From Desulfonatronaceae bacterium UBA663 (GTDB taxonomy: Bacteria > Desulfobacterota > Desulfovibrionia > Desulfovibrionales > Desulfonatronaceae), in contig DBNV01000113.1 in the NCBI GenBank assembly GCA_002299865.1, forward strand, positions 2,507-15,604: a stretch of 13,098 nucleotides of DNA, given 5' to 3'. The first letter of the stretch is position 1, and the number at the start of each line of letters is the position of its first letter. The translations under genes and the position numbers were made by a program. Positions 5,639 to 12,616 of the stretch are shown here, piece by piece. The notes beneath the pieces were generated by a model. The model was not told where the DNA came from and made no database searches. It saw only the letters and a list, made by a program, of their open reading frames with translations.

Positions 5639-7273
5639 TTAACCGAGAATGACCTTCAAGTCTTCATCCGGTGTGGAGATGGGCTTGATGTCGAAGGTGT
5701 CCACAAGGATCTTCAGGACGTTGGGGGAGACGAACGCCGGCAGGGAGGGTCCCAGACGGATGTCCTTGATCCCCAGGTAAAGCAGGGTCAACAGGATGGC
5801 CACGGCTTTTTGTTCGTACCAGGACAGCACCAGGGACAGCGGCAGTTCGTTCACGCCCACGCCGAAGGCCTTGGACAGAGCCACGGCGATCTGGATGGCC
5901 GAGTAAGCGTCGTTACACTGGCCCAGGTCCAGCAACCGGGGGATGCCGTCCACAGCGCCCAGATTCTTGTCGAAGAAGCGGAACTTGCCGCAGGCCAGGG
6001 TCAATACCACGCAGTCCGCCGGGACCTTCTCCACGAATTCGGTATAATAATTCCGCCCTGGCTTGGCCCCGTCGCAGCCGGCCACCAGGAAAAAATGACG
6101 GATCTTCTTGTTTTTGACCAGGTCGATGACCTTGTCGGCCACCGAAAGCACGGTATTGTGCGCAAAGCCGACCGTAACGGTCTTGCCCGGCTCGTCCTCG
6201 GTAAAGCCAGGCATCTCCAGGGCCTTTTCAATGACCGGCCCGAATTCGCCGTTCTGCACATGCCGCACCCCGGGCCAACCCACCAAGCCGGTTGTGAAAA
6301 TATTGTCCTTGTAAACCTCCTGGGGTCGCTGAATACAGTTGGTAGTCATCAGAATGGCACCGGGAAATTTGCTGAACTCTTTGTACTGGTTCTGCCAGGC
6401 CGTACCATAGTGGCCGTAAAAATGCGGGTGCTGCTTGAGCTGCGGATAGCCATGGGCCGGCAGCATCTCGCCATGGGTGTAGATGTTGATCCCCTTGCCC
6501 TCGGTCTGCTTGAGCAGTTTCTCGAAGTCCTTCAAGTCGTGACCGGAGATCAGGATGGCCTTGCCCTTTTTCGATCCGAGAGGCACCGCCGTGGGGATCG
6601 GATGGCCGTATGCGCCCGTATTGGCTCTATCCAAAAGTTCCATGGTCTTCAAGTTGGTCTCTCCGCAGCGCAGCACCAGTCCCAGCCAGTCTTGCAGGGA
6701 CAGGTCCGACCTGGTCAGGGTGGCCAGGCCCTCGTGCAGAAAGGCGTACACCGCATCGTCGCTTTGTCCCAGAATCTGGGCATGGTCGGCGTAGGCCGCG
6801 ATCCCCTTGAGACCAAAGAGCAGGGTATGCTTCAGGGATAATTTGTCCTGGTCCTTTTCCGGGTCGGCCTTCAGCCCCACGGTCTCGCCCTGCCGGACCA
6901 TGCCGTCCAAGGAAGGCACGGGCTGAAAATCTACCCCCGCAGCGCTGAAAGCGGCCTTGACTCCGGCGGCCTGCAATTTTTCGCGCAACTGCTCCCGGTA
7001 TTGCACGGCCTGCTGAATCAACGGCTTGAAGCGTTCCGGGTCGAAATCCACGTTGGTCAAGGTGGAAAACAAGGCCTGAACCGTGAAAACATCGGCTTGG
7101 GGATCCTTGATTCCTGCTTTACGCGCCTCGTGAGCCACCACTCCCAGCCCCTTGAGCACATATACCAACAGATCTTGCAAAGCGGACACTTCCGGTTGCT
7201 TGCCGCACACGCCTACTTTTTCACATCCCTGGCCCTTGGCCGTTTGCTCGCATTGATAACAAAACATGGCCAT
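5639..7273 (-). CDS. hcp: Hydroxylamine reductase / hybrid-cluster protein (class I)
   Basis: Cytosolic Fe-S protein that reduces NO and hydroxylamine and protects anaerobes from nitrosative stress. The 544-aa protein has the N-terminal cluster motif FCYQCEQTA...GC...GVC, with Cys at 5, 8, 17 and 23; starting two residues later gives 3, 6, 15 and 21, as in Desulfovibrio Hcp. The hybrid-cluster ligands are all present: His in SGHDLKD, Glu in THGEMLP, Cys in TTNCIQRP, VAGCDGAK, LACGKFRF and LGQCNDAY, and Glu/Lys in WYEQKA. The start at 7273 is preferred because AAAGGAGG lies five bases upstream; the ATG at 7267 is the alternative. The longer reading to 7333 has no family support. No ferredoxin or Hcr partner gene follows, and a terminator lies just downstream. 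It is divergent from hcpR. Confidence 0.96.
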   Translation of the reverse strand: MAMFCYQCEQTAKGQGCEKVGVCGKQPEVSALQDLLVYVLKGLGVVAHEARKAGIKDPQADVFTVQALFSTLTNVDFDPERFKPLIQQAVQYREQLREKLQAAGVKAAFSAAGVDFQPVPSLDGMVRQGETVGLKADPEKDQDKLSLKHTLLFGLKGIAAYADHAQILGQSDDAVYAFLHEGLATLTRSDLSLQDWLGLVLRCGETNLKTMELLDRANTGAYGHPIPTAVPLGSKKGKAILISGHDLKDFEKLLKQTEGKGINIYTHGEMLPAHGYPQLKQHPHFYGHYGTAWQNQYKEFSKFPGAILMTTNCIQRPQEVYKDNIFTTGLVGWPGVRHVQNGEFGPVIEKALEMPGFTEDEPGKTVTVGFAHNTVLSVADKVIDLVKNKKIRHFFLVAGCDGAKPGRNYYTEFVEKVPADCVVLTLACGKFRFFDKNLGAVDGIPRLLDLGQCNDAYSAIQIAVALSKAFGVGVNELPLSLVLSWYEQKAVAILLTLLYLGIKDIRLGPSLPAFVSPNVLKILVDTFDIKPISTPDEDLKVILG

Positions 7274-7278
7274 CACAT

Positions 7279-7286
7279 CCTCCTTT
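7279..7286 (-). promoter_or_regulatory. Strong RBS fixing the hcp start
   Basis: AAAGGAGG on the minus strand ends five bases before the ATG at 7273 and eleven before the ATG at 7267. It excludes the 20-residue longer reading that begins at 7333. Confidence 0.75.
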
Positions 7287-7351
7287 ATTGAATAATTGGC
7301 TGCTTCCCGATAATGATGAGTCACGTATTTCACAGCTCCACAAGAAATGCC

Positions 7352-7365
7352 TTGACCTGGATCAA
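7352..7365. promoter_or_regulatory. HcpR/FNR-type operator between hcp and hcpR
   Basis: TTGACCTGGATCAA is a near-palindrome with half-sites TTGACC and TTGATC (read on the opposite strand). From memory of published regulon reconstructions, HcpR of Desulfovibrio prefers TTGACC-N2-GGTCAA, which this matches with one change; it also differs by one base from the FNR box TTGAT-N4-ATCAA. The centre is about 85 nt from the hcp start and 63 nt from the hcpR start. Weak -10 candidates are TGAAAT on the minus strand (7332-7327) and TAGCAT on the plus strand (7386-7391). Each would put the operator near -40, the class II activator position. Confidence 0.65.
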
Positions 7366-7421
7366 AAAATACATTTTTGAAAGCCTAGCATAAACCCCAC
7401 TTCTTGTGTGAGGATCCGGCC

Positions 7422-8111
7422 ATGACCGAACCAGTCAACGACACAATCATCCGTCAACTGCAACGCGCCCCGGTTTTTCACGGCCTGTCCGAAAGCCAAA
7501 TCCGGGCCTTGGCCGGAATCGCCGAACCAATCACCTATCAGCAGGGGAACAACATCTTCCTGGAGGGAGACCCGGCCGAAGGCTTCTTTCTGGTTCTTTC
7601 CGGCCAGGTGAAAATCTACAAACTCTCCCTGGAGGGCAAGGAACAGGTGCTGCATTTCGTCGGTCCGGACGAAATCTTCGCCGAGGTTCCGGTATACTCC
7701 GGCGGGAGCTATCCGGCCCACGCCGACGCCCTGCGGGAAACCAAAACCCTCTTCTTCCCCCGCCGGGGCATGCGCAGGCTTTTGGCCGGGGATCCCAACC
7801 TGGCCATGAATATGCTGGCCGACCTGTCTCGACGCCTGCGCCAACTCACCAAACTGGTGGAAAATTTGTCTCTGAAGGAAAGTCCGGCCAGGCTGGCGGC
7901 CTATTTGCTGCACCTGAGCACTGAGCTGCGGCAGGCCGACGAGGTGGAACTCGACGTTACCAAGAGCCAGTTAGCCACACTGCTGGGCACCACCCCGGAA
8001 ACACTCTCACGGACGCTGAAAAAACTTTCTGAAAGTGGAATCATCGCAGTGCAGGCCCGAACCATCCGGCTGCTGGACAAGAAGACATTGGAGCGCATGG
8101 CCGAGGGATAA
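7422..8111 (+). CDS. hcpR: Crp/Fnr-family regulator, HcpR type
   Basis: A 229-aa transcription factor. Residues of about 18-135 form the cyclic-nucleotide-binding-like beta-roll (ITYQQGNNIFLEGDPAEGFF, LVLSGQVKIY), followed by a long dimer helix. A Crp-type winged helix-turn-helix lies at about 178-215, where the recognition helix TPETLSRTLKKL carries the Glu-x-x-Ser-Arg pattern that reads TTGA half-sites in FNR. There is no N-terminal cysteine cluster, so it is not an FNR-type Fe-S sensor. HcpR of Desulfovibrio gigas is reported to sense NO through haem. Divergence from hcp around a matching operator makes HcpR the best call. The ATG at 7422 has GAGG eight bases upstream; the earlier TTG at 7404 lacks a good RBS. 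It converges on the U32 gene with no obvious terminator between. Confidence 0.85.
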   Translation: MTEPVNDTIIRQLQRAPVFHGLSESQIRALAGIAEPITYQQGNNIFLEGDPAEGFFLVLSGQVKIYKLSLEGKEQVLHFVGPDEIFAEVPVYSGGSYPAHADALRETKTLFFPRRGMRRLLAGDPNLAMNMLADLSRRLRQLTKLVENLSLKESPARLAAYLLHLSTELRQADEVELDVTKSQLATLLGTTPETLSRTLKKLSESGIIAVQARTIRLLDKKTLERMAEG

Positions 8112-8162
8112 CGGCCGGGGGAGTTTACCGTATCCCGTTCATTAAGGTTACAGTGCCCATGA

Positions 8163-9431
8163 TCACATATTTTGCCGTATCCCGTCCCGAACCTGCCAAT
8201 GCTGTCGGACGAAGGTGTCCGGGCCACAGCCCGGGTGGTCGCACCGCAAGATAACCCGCAGGCCTGGATGGACCAGGGTCAGTTTTTCGCCGTGCTCGTT
8301 TTCCAAGCCGTAAGCTCCAGGCACCACCTCGGGCCGTCGCAGTCCGGGCAAGACCAGTTCCAGAGGCCGTGAGGACTCCCAGCGCTCAAGAACCTGCACC
8401 AACCAACGCCCCTCTCCGACGCTTTCCCCAATCCTGCCGACCATGGGCATAGCACCGGTGCCGTCCCACCGCCTTGCCTTGACGGCCGGCGCGCCGGGGA
8501 GAAAAAAACCGGAGTCCATGGGCCGCTGCAGTGCGCCGCGCAGTTCGCGCAGATAGACGTCCGGCCTGAAACGCTTCCGTTCCAAATCCTCCAGGGCCGT
8601 GCGGTAGACGTCGCAAACCAGGGCCACGTATGCAGCCGAACGCATCCGCCCTTCGATCTTCAAAGCCGCGACCCCATTCCTGCGCAGCCAGGGCAGATAT
8701 TTCACCAGACACAGGTCCCGAGGACTGAAAAATGCGGAAAAACCCTCCTCTTCCAGCACTTCCCAGAGTATTTCGCCGGGCCTAAGACGCTCTTCCAAGG
8801 ATATGGCCACGGGGCGGTACTGAAACCGGCATGGCTGAGTGCATTGGCCGCGATTGGCCGAACGGGCGTTCAGATAGGAACTCAAGGAACAACGCCCGGA
8901 TAGGGCCAGGCACATGGCTCCGTGCACGAAAACCTCCAGTTCCAGGCCGGGCTGGGCCTGCGCCATCGCCCTGATCTCCCTGAGGCTCATTTCCCGAGCC
9001 AGATTGACCCTTGCGACGCCAAGATCCCGCCAGAAGGCGATTGCCGCGCTGTTGCTCACGTTAGCCTGGGTGCTGACATGGATGCGGACATCGGGCAATT
9101 CTTGCCGAGTCAGCCGAAAAACGCCCGGATCAGCCACGATCACCCCGTCCACGGGATACCGGCGCAAGACGCCCAAGGTCTCGCGCAGGGCGTTCAGATC
9201 CTTTTCCCAGGCAAAAGCATTCAAGCAATAATAGACCAAAACGCCCTGGGCATGCGCCAAGTCAAGGGCTTGATCCAATTCACTCCAGACAAGCCCCGAG
9301 GCACCGGCCCGCAGGTTGAAAGCCGACCCGCCCAGATATACGGCATCAGCCCCGTATCGCAAGGCTATCCGCATTTTTTCGAAGGTGCCGGCCGGAGCGA
9401 GCAGTTCCGGACGAGAAACCGAACAAACCAT
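8163..9431 (-). CDS. U32 peptidase-family protein, TrhP/YegQ-like
   Basis: A 422-aa protein that begins RPELLAPAGTFEKMR and follows the TrhP (YegQ) layout: a TIM-barrel-like N-terminal half, the U32 signature EVFVHGAMCLALSGRCSLS, a Cys pair QCTQPCRF, then FSPRDLCLVKYL and ALKIEGRMRSAAYVA. Cys174, 181, 197 and 201 are placed to hold a 4Fe-4S cluster, as in UbiU-type members. E. coli TrhP (453 aa) is needed for prephenate-dependent 5-hydroxylation of U34 in tRNA, so a tRNA modification role is more likely than proteolysis; that is inferred from similarity. The C-terminal beta-barrel ends in a short Cys-containing tail. The ATG at 9431 lies 16 nt after the PHP gene stop with no strong RBS, suggesting coupling in a two-gene operon. 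Confidence 0.85.
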   Translation of the reverse strand: MVCSVSRPELLAPAGTFEKMRIALRYGADAVYLGGSAFNLRAGASGLVWSELDQALDLAHAQGVLVYYCLNAFAWEKDLNALRETLGVLRRYPVDGVIVADPGVFRLTRQELPDVRIHVSTQANVSNSAAIAFWRDLGVARVNLAREMSLREIRAMAQAQPGLELEVFVHGAMCLALSGRCSLSSYLNARSANRGQCTQPCRFQYRPVAISLEERLRPGEILWEVLEEEGFSAFFSPRDLCLVKYLPWLRRNGVAALKIEGRMRSAAYVALVCDVYRTALEDLERKRFRPDVYLRELRGALQRPMDSGFFLPGAPAVKARRWDGTGAMPMVGRIGESVGEGRWLVQVLERWESSRPLELVLPGLRRPEVVPGAYGLENEHGEKLTLVHPGLRVILRCDHPGCGPDTFVRQHWQVRDGIRQNM

Positions 9432-9447
9432 TGGGATGAAGAGAACG

Positions 9448-10308
9448 TCAGCAGGAGAGATTGTGACGACAGCGGTGCTCCTTCATCACCGTCAAAAGTT
9501 CAAATGGGACGAACAGGTCGCCGAACCCGACTCCGAGGCGCACGTCCGGCTTGACCGAACCATGAAAATCCGAGCCCCCGGCAACCAGCAGGCCAAGATC
9601 ACGGGCGATGCGCAGATACGTTTCCGTCTGATCCCGGCGATGCATGGTGTAATATGCCTCCAGGCCGTCCAGCCCGTACTCCCGTAATTGGCGCACCACA
9701 CCGCGCAGATCAGGACCCTGCAGGCCCAGAAGAAACGGATGGGCCAGGACCACCGTGGCGTTCACGCTCTTCAGTAATTCGATGGCCTGGCGCGGACCGA
9801 GCTTTTCCTTGGGCACGTAGGCCTTGCCGTCGGAACCCAGATAGATCCTGAAGGCCTCGTTCACCGAGTCCACGTAACCATGCTCATGCATCACCCGGGC
9901 GATGTGCGGACGGCCCACTGCGTCGCCTCCGGCCACGGCCAGGACGTCTTCATAGCTCATTTCCATGCCCAGAGCATTGAGCTTGGCCATAATCAGATGA
10001 TTCCGCTCATGCCTGCGAAAACGCAGGGTCTCGAGGGTCCGGCTGAGTTTGCTGACCTGAGCGGGAATCCAGTATCCCAAGATGTGCATGTTGCCGAAGG
10101 GTGAAACCACGCTGAGTTCGCAGCCTGGTATGAACTCGACGCCCAGATCGTTGGCTTTGCTCATGGCCTCGGCTAAACCGCCGGTGGTGTCGTGGTCCGT
10201 CAGGGCGATGGCCTCAAGACCGGCGTCCTTGGCCGCCTGAAGCAGTTCCGAAGGATTCAGGGTGCCGTCCGAAGCCGTGGAGTGGGTGTGCAAGTCGATT
10301 CCAGGCAT
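9448..10308 (-). CDS. PHP-domain phosphoesterase (RNase AM / YciV-like)
   Basis: A 286-aa cytosolic metal-dependent phosphoesterase. The PHP motifs are complete: DLHTHSTASDGT (His7, His9, Asp14), LTDHDT (Asp38, His39), Glu64 in PGCELS, His76 in NMHILGY, His135 in GRPHIARV, His190 in VLAHP, and Asp247 with His249 in GGSDFHG. These bind a catalytic metal cluster. Family members act as 5'-3' exonucleases on short RNA 5' ends (E. coli YciV/RNase AM) or as 3',5'-nucleotide bisphosphatases; sequence alone cannot choose between them. The start at 10308 places the first motif at the N-terminus and has GGAG eight bases upstream. The longer reading to 10368 adds 20 unsupported residues. It is followed after 16 nt by the U32 gene. 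Confidence 0.88.
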   Translation of the reverse strand: MPGIDLHTHSTASDGTLNPSELLQAAKDAGLEAIALTDHDTTGGLAEAMSKANDLGVEFIPGCELSVVSPFGNMHILGYWIPAQVSKLSRTLETLRFRRHERNHLIMAKLNALGMEMSYEDVLAVAGGDAVGRPHIARVMHEHGYVDSVNEAFRIYLGSDGKAYVPKEKLGPRQAIELLKSVNATVVLAHPFLLGLQGPDLRGVVRQLREYGLDGLEAYYTMHRRDQTETYLRIARDLGLLVAGGSDFHGSVKPDVRLGVGFGDLFVPFELLTVMKEHRCRHNLSC

Positions 10309-10415
10309 ATTGCCTGCTCCTGACGCATTTTCATCTTTATCACGACCGAACGCTTTCGGCCGAAGCAATGCGCTTTTGTTTTAACTACAGCATTCCCCGG
10401 CCCCGCACAAGAAAT

Positions 10416-10450
10416 AAACCCCGCCGGACTCGAAAGGCCCGGCGGGGTTT
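10416..10450. terminator. Strong hairpin terminator of rnc
   Basis: AAACCCCGCCGG (10416-10427) and CCGGCGGGGTTT (10439-10450) pair perfectly over 12 bp around an 11-base loop. On the minus strand the stem ends GGGGTTT then ATTTC, placing it 37 nt after the rnc stop. The A/T arms make it potentially bidirectional, but no plus-strand gene ends here. It separates rnc from the PHP-U32 operon. Confidence 0.8.
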
Positions 10451-10487
10451 GGAATAACCATCGGATGACTTTGTTCTTAGCCAGAAG

Positions 10488-11198
10488 TCAGACTTTTGAC
10501 TCCTGCTCACAAAACAGCAACGCGTCTCGTGCAGCGGACTGTTCGGCCTTTTTCACGCTGGTTCCGCGACTTTGAAATACGTCTCCCGTGGGCAAACGCA
10601 GTGCAACGTGAAAAATACGCTCATGTTCGGGTCCCGTGGTATCCTCGAGAACATAAACCGGCCTGTCTCTGAACCGCTGTTGCGTCAGTTCCTGCAGCTT
10701 CGTTTTGTAGTCCTTCTCCGCCGATACTTCCGAGGCTCTTGGCCAAAGCCCCTCAAAACACTTCAACACCCACTCCTTGACTACGGGGTAACCGCCGTCC
10801 AGAAAAATTGCCCCCAACAAGGCTTCAAATGCGTCGCTCAACAAACCCGGACGACTGCGCCCGCCCTGGTTTTCCTCGCCGCGCCCCAAAAGCAGGGCCA
10901 CATCCAGTCCCAGGTCCCGGGCCAGACCCGCCAAGACGCGTTCATTGACCAGCATGGCCCTGAAGGTAGTCAACTGGCCCTCATCCGCATCGGGATACCG
11001 GACATACAATTCTTCCGTGATGCACAACTCCAGAACCGCGTCCCCCAGAAACTCCAGGCGCTCGTTGCTCCTGAATCTTCCAGGAGACTCGTTGGCATGG
11101 GAGCTGTGCGTCAGCGCTTCGTTGAGCAGTTCATCCCGCAAAAAAACATAGCCGATTTTTCGTTGCACCTTCACCATATTTCGTCTCACCTGACTCAT
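10488..11198 (-). CDS. rnc: Ribonuclease III
   Basis: Double-strand-specific endoribonuclease that matures rRNA precursors and trims structured mRNAs. The 236-aa protein has the invariant signature NERLEFLGD at 45-53 and the second acidic pair in LSDAFEALLGA (Asp122, Glu125). A C-terminal double-stranded-RNA-binding domain from about residue 164 has the end motif SVKKAEQSAARDAL. Its length matches the family. The start at 11198 is chosen for GGAAGG about five bases upstream; the ATG at 11177, with AGGTGA eight bases before it, would give 229 aa and is a real alternative. The upstream 189-bp region is shared with the divergent BioD-like/DRTGG gene, and a perfect terminator hairpin lies downstream. 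Confidence 0.96.
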   Translation of the reverse strand: MSQVRRNMVKVQRKIGYVFLRDELLNEALTHSSHANESPGRFRSNERLEFLGDAVLELCITEELYVRYPDADEGQLTTFRAMLVNERVLAGLARDLGLDVALLLGRGEENQGGRSRPGLLSDAFEALLGAIFLDGGYPVVKEWVLKCFEGLWPRASEVSAEKDYKTKLQELTQQRFRDRPVYVLEDTTGPEHERIFHVALRLPTGDVFQSRGTSVKKAEQSAARDALLFCEQESKV

Positions 11199-11307
11199 CC
11201 CCCCCTTCCAAGTCTTCAACAAAACAACCCCTGCAACGACTCATCGCCTTTCGCCGAAAAGATTGCGCCGCTTATCCGGGTTGCGCAACGCCGTGGTATA
11301 GAGTAGT

Positions 11308-11336
11308 GTTTTACCAAGGTGTCATGACGATGCCAA
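11308..11336 (-). promoter_or_regulatory. Candidate sigma-70 promoter of rnc
   Basis: On the minus strand TTGGCA (11336-11331) and TAAAAC (11313-11308) are spaced by exactly 17 bases and match 5/6 and 4/6 of the consensus. Transcription would start near 11301, leaving a leader of about 100 nt before rnc. Found by eye; no other -35/-10 pair in this gap is better. Confidence 0.45.
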
Positions 11337-11358
11337 TCGGTCCCCACCCTCACGAGAA

Positions 11359-11379
11359 TATAATGTACGCTTAAGGAGG
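11359..11379 (+). promoter_or_regulatory. TATAAT -10 and AAGGAGG RBS of the DRTGG gene
   Basis: A perfect TATAAT lies at 11359-11364 with no good -35; the best candidate with normal spacing is TCGGTC at 11337-11342, which is poor. AAGGAGG at 11373-11379 lies eight bases before the ATG at 11388. If the TATAAT is the true -10, the transcript would start within or just before the RBS, giving a very short leader, so the promoter may instead lie further upstream. Confidence 0.35.
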
Positions 11380-11387
11380 CAATCAAA

Positions 11388-12452
11388 ATGGTCGGCATTT
11401 ATGTAGGCGCGACAGCGGGCTACTCGGGAAAAAACCTAATAGCCCTAGGCCTGGGTCTTAAATTTCAAAAGGATGGATTAAATGTCGGCTACATCAAGCC
11501 GGTGGGTGCCGTGCCCGTGGAAAAAAACGGCAAAATAGGCGACGAGGATGCTTTTTTCGTCCAGGAGGTCCTGGGGCTCAACGAAGACCCGCGTCTGGTC
11601 ACTCCGGTGCTGGTGACCGAAGATTTCAAGGCCAAGGCCTTTGAAGGCCAAGCCAGCGACTTAATGGGCGACATCAAGCGCAGCTTTGAAACCGTCAGCA
11701 AAGGCAAGGACGTGACCATCGTGGCCGGCTCCGGCAGCATGTATTCGGGCAAATATTGCAACGTGGACGCCGTGGAGGTGGTCCGGACCCTGGGCATCCA
11801 AGCCCTGGTCATCGACCGCTTCACCAAAGAACTGAACTACGACTATCTGGTCGTGCTCAAGGACGCCTTGGGCGACCAACTTATCGGCACGATCCTCAAC
11901 GATATCCCCCAGGATTACATGGAGGAACTGAAGAACCATATCGTTCCGTTCCTGGAACGCAACGAAATCAAGGTCCTGGGCATTCTCCCCAGAGACCCGC
12001 TCCTGGGTGCCATTCAAGTGGCCGAGTTGGCCCAGCGTCTGGGCGGGCGGATCGTCACCGCGCAGCATAAGACAGACCGGGTGGTGGAAAACTTCCTCAT
12101 CGGCAGCATGCAGGTGGAGAACTTCATGACCCACTTCCGAAAAAACAAAAACTCCGCCATCATCATGGGCGGCGACCGGTCCGACGTCCAATTGGTGGCT
12201 CTGGAGGGGGAATGTCCTTGCCTGATCCTCACCGGCAACATTTACCCCAACGACATCATCCTGACCCGGGCCGAAGTCAAGGAGGTTCCCATCATCGTGG
12301 TCCGCGACGACACCTTCAGCATGTCCAAGAAAATGGCTTCCATCCTCTCGCGCCTGAAACTCCGGGACATGGTCAAAATCCAGCACGGCGCCCAGGTCGT
12401 GGCTAACAACGTGGACATCGCCCACATCAAGGAACAAATCGGCCTGCGCTGA
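11388..12452 (+). CDS. BioD-like/DRTGG-domain protein (phosphotransacetylase N-terminal-like)
   Basis: A 354-aa cytosolic protein with two parts. Residues of about 1-205 form a dethiobiotin-synthetase-like P-loop NTPase fold, with GATAGYSGKN at 7-16 as the nucleotide loop. Residues of about 215-325 form a DRTGG domain, with GGDRSD at 261-266. The same two domains precede the catalytic part of long phosphotransacetylases, but no PTA catalytic domain is present here, so it is not expected to make acetyl phosphate. A nucleotide- or metabolite-sensing role linked to acetate metabolism is a guess. From memory, a similar stand-alone protein lies near pta and ackA in Desulfovibrio; those genes are not in this window. 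The start has a near-perfect RBS. It ends 30 nt before a strong terminator shared with rnhA. Confidence 0.85.
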   Translation: MVGIYVGATAGYSGKNLIALGLGLKFQKDGLNVGYIKPVGAVPVEKNGKIGDEDAFFVQEVLGLNEDPRLVTPVLVTEDFKAKAFEGQASDLMGDIKRSFETVSKGKDVTIVAGSGSMYSGKYCNVDAVEVVRTLGIQALVIDRFTKELNYDYLVVLKDALGDQLIGTILNDIPQDYMEELKNHIVPFLERNEIKVLGILPRDPLLGAIQVAELAQRLGGRIVTAQHKTDRVVENFLIGSMQVENFMTHFRKNKNSAIIMGGDRSDVQLVALEGECPCLILTGNIYPNDIILTRAEVKEVPIIVVRDDTFSMSKKMASILSRLKLRDMVKIQHGAQVVANNVDIAHIKEQIGLR

Positions 12453-12482
12453 TCTTCCGCCACACCAAGGCGCCATCCTTAG

Positions 12483-12516
12483 AAAAAGCGACCCGCATCA
12501 TGCGGGACGCTTTTTT
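12483..12516. terminator. Bidirectional terminator between the DRTGG gene and rnhA
   Basis: AAAAAGCG (12483-12490) pairs with CGCTTTTT (12508-12515), followed by an A-A mismatch and CCCGC/GCGGG around the loop ATCAT. A T-run follows on the plus strand and the A-run gives a U-run on the minus strand, so it can end both converging transcripts. It lies 30 nt after the plus-strand stop and about 100 nt after the rnhA stop. Confidence 0.85.
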
Positions 12517-12525
12517 ATACATGAC

Positions 12526-12600
12526 GTCGAAAATCCGTCCCGCGTTTTCGACATTTCATCCTGTCAGCCGCAGAGACAAAGTCTTGCGACATTGCCTCTG
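12526..12600. repeat. Two further hairpins downstream of rnhA
   Basis: GTCGAAAA (12526-12533) and TTTTCGAC (12545-12552) are perfect 8-bp inverted arms with an 11-base spacer. CAGAGACAA (12571-12579) and TTGCCTCTG (12592-12600) pair over nine positions with one wobble when read on the minus strand. Neither has a following U-run. They lie between the rnhA stop and the strong terminator, so they would be part of the rnhA 3' untranslated RNA. Confidence 0.4.
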
Positions 12601-12616
12601 GCGAACCGTCTGCCGC

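Noticed and set aside
5810..6841. 343-codon open frame on the plus strand opposite hcp
   Set aside because: Antisense shadow of a highly conserved GC-rich gene. The translation has no recognisable domain and no RBS, and hcp on the other strand has every family ligand.
7274..7333. Twenty-residue N-terminal extension of hcp
   Set aside because: The strong RBS and the family N-terminus both place the start at 7273 (or 7267); the extension would be translated from the promoter region.
11661..12476. 271-codon minus-strand frame opposite the DRTGG gene
   Set aside because: His/Asp/Val-rich shadow composition, no RBS, and it would run through the end of a convincing gene on the other strand.
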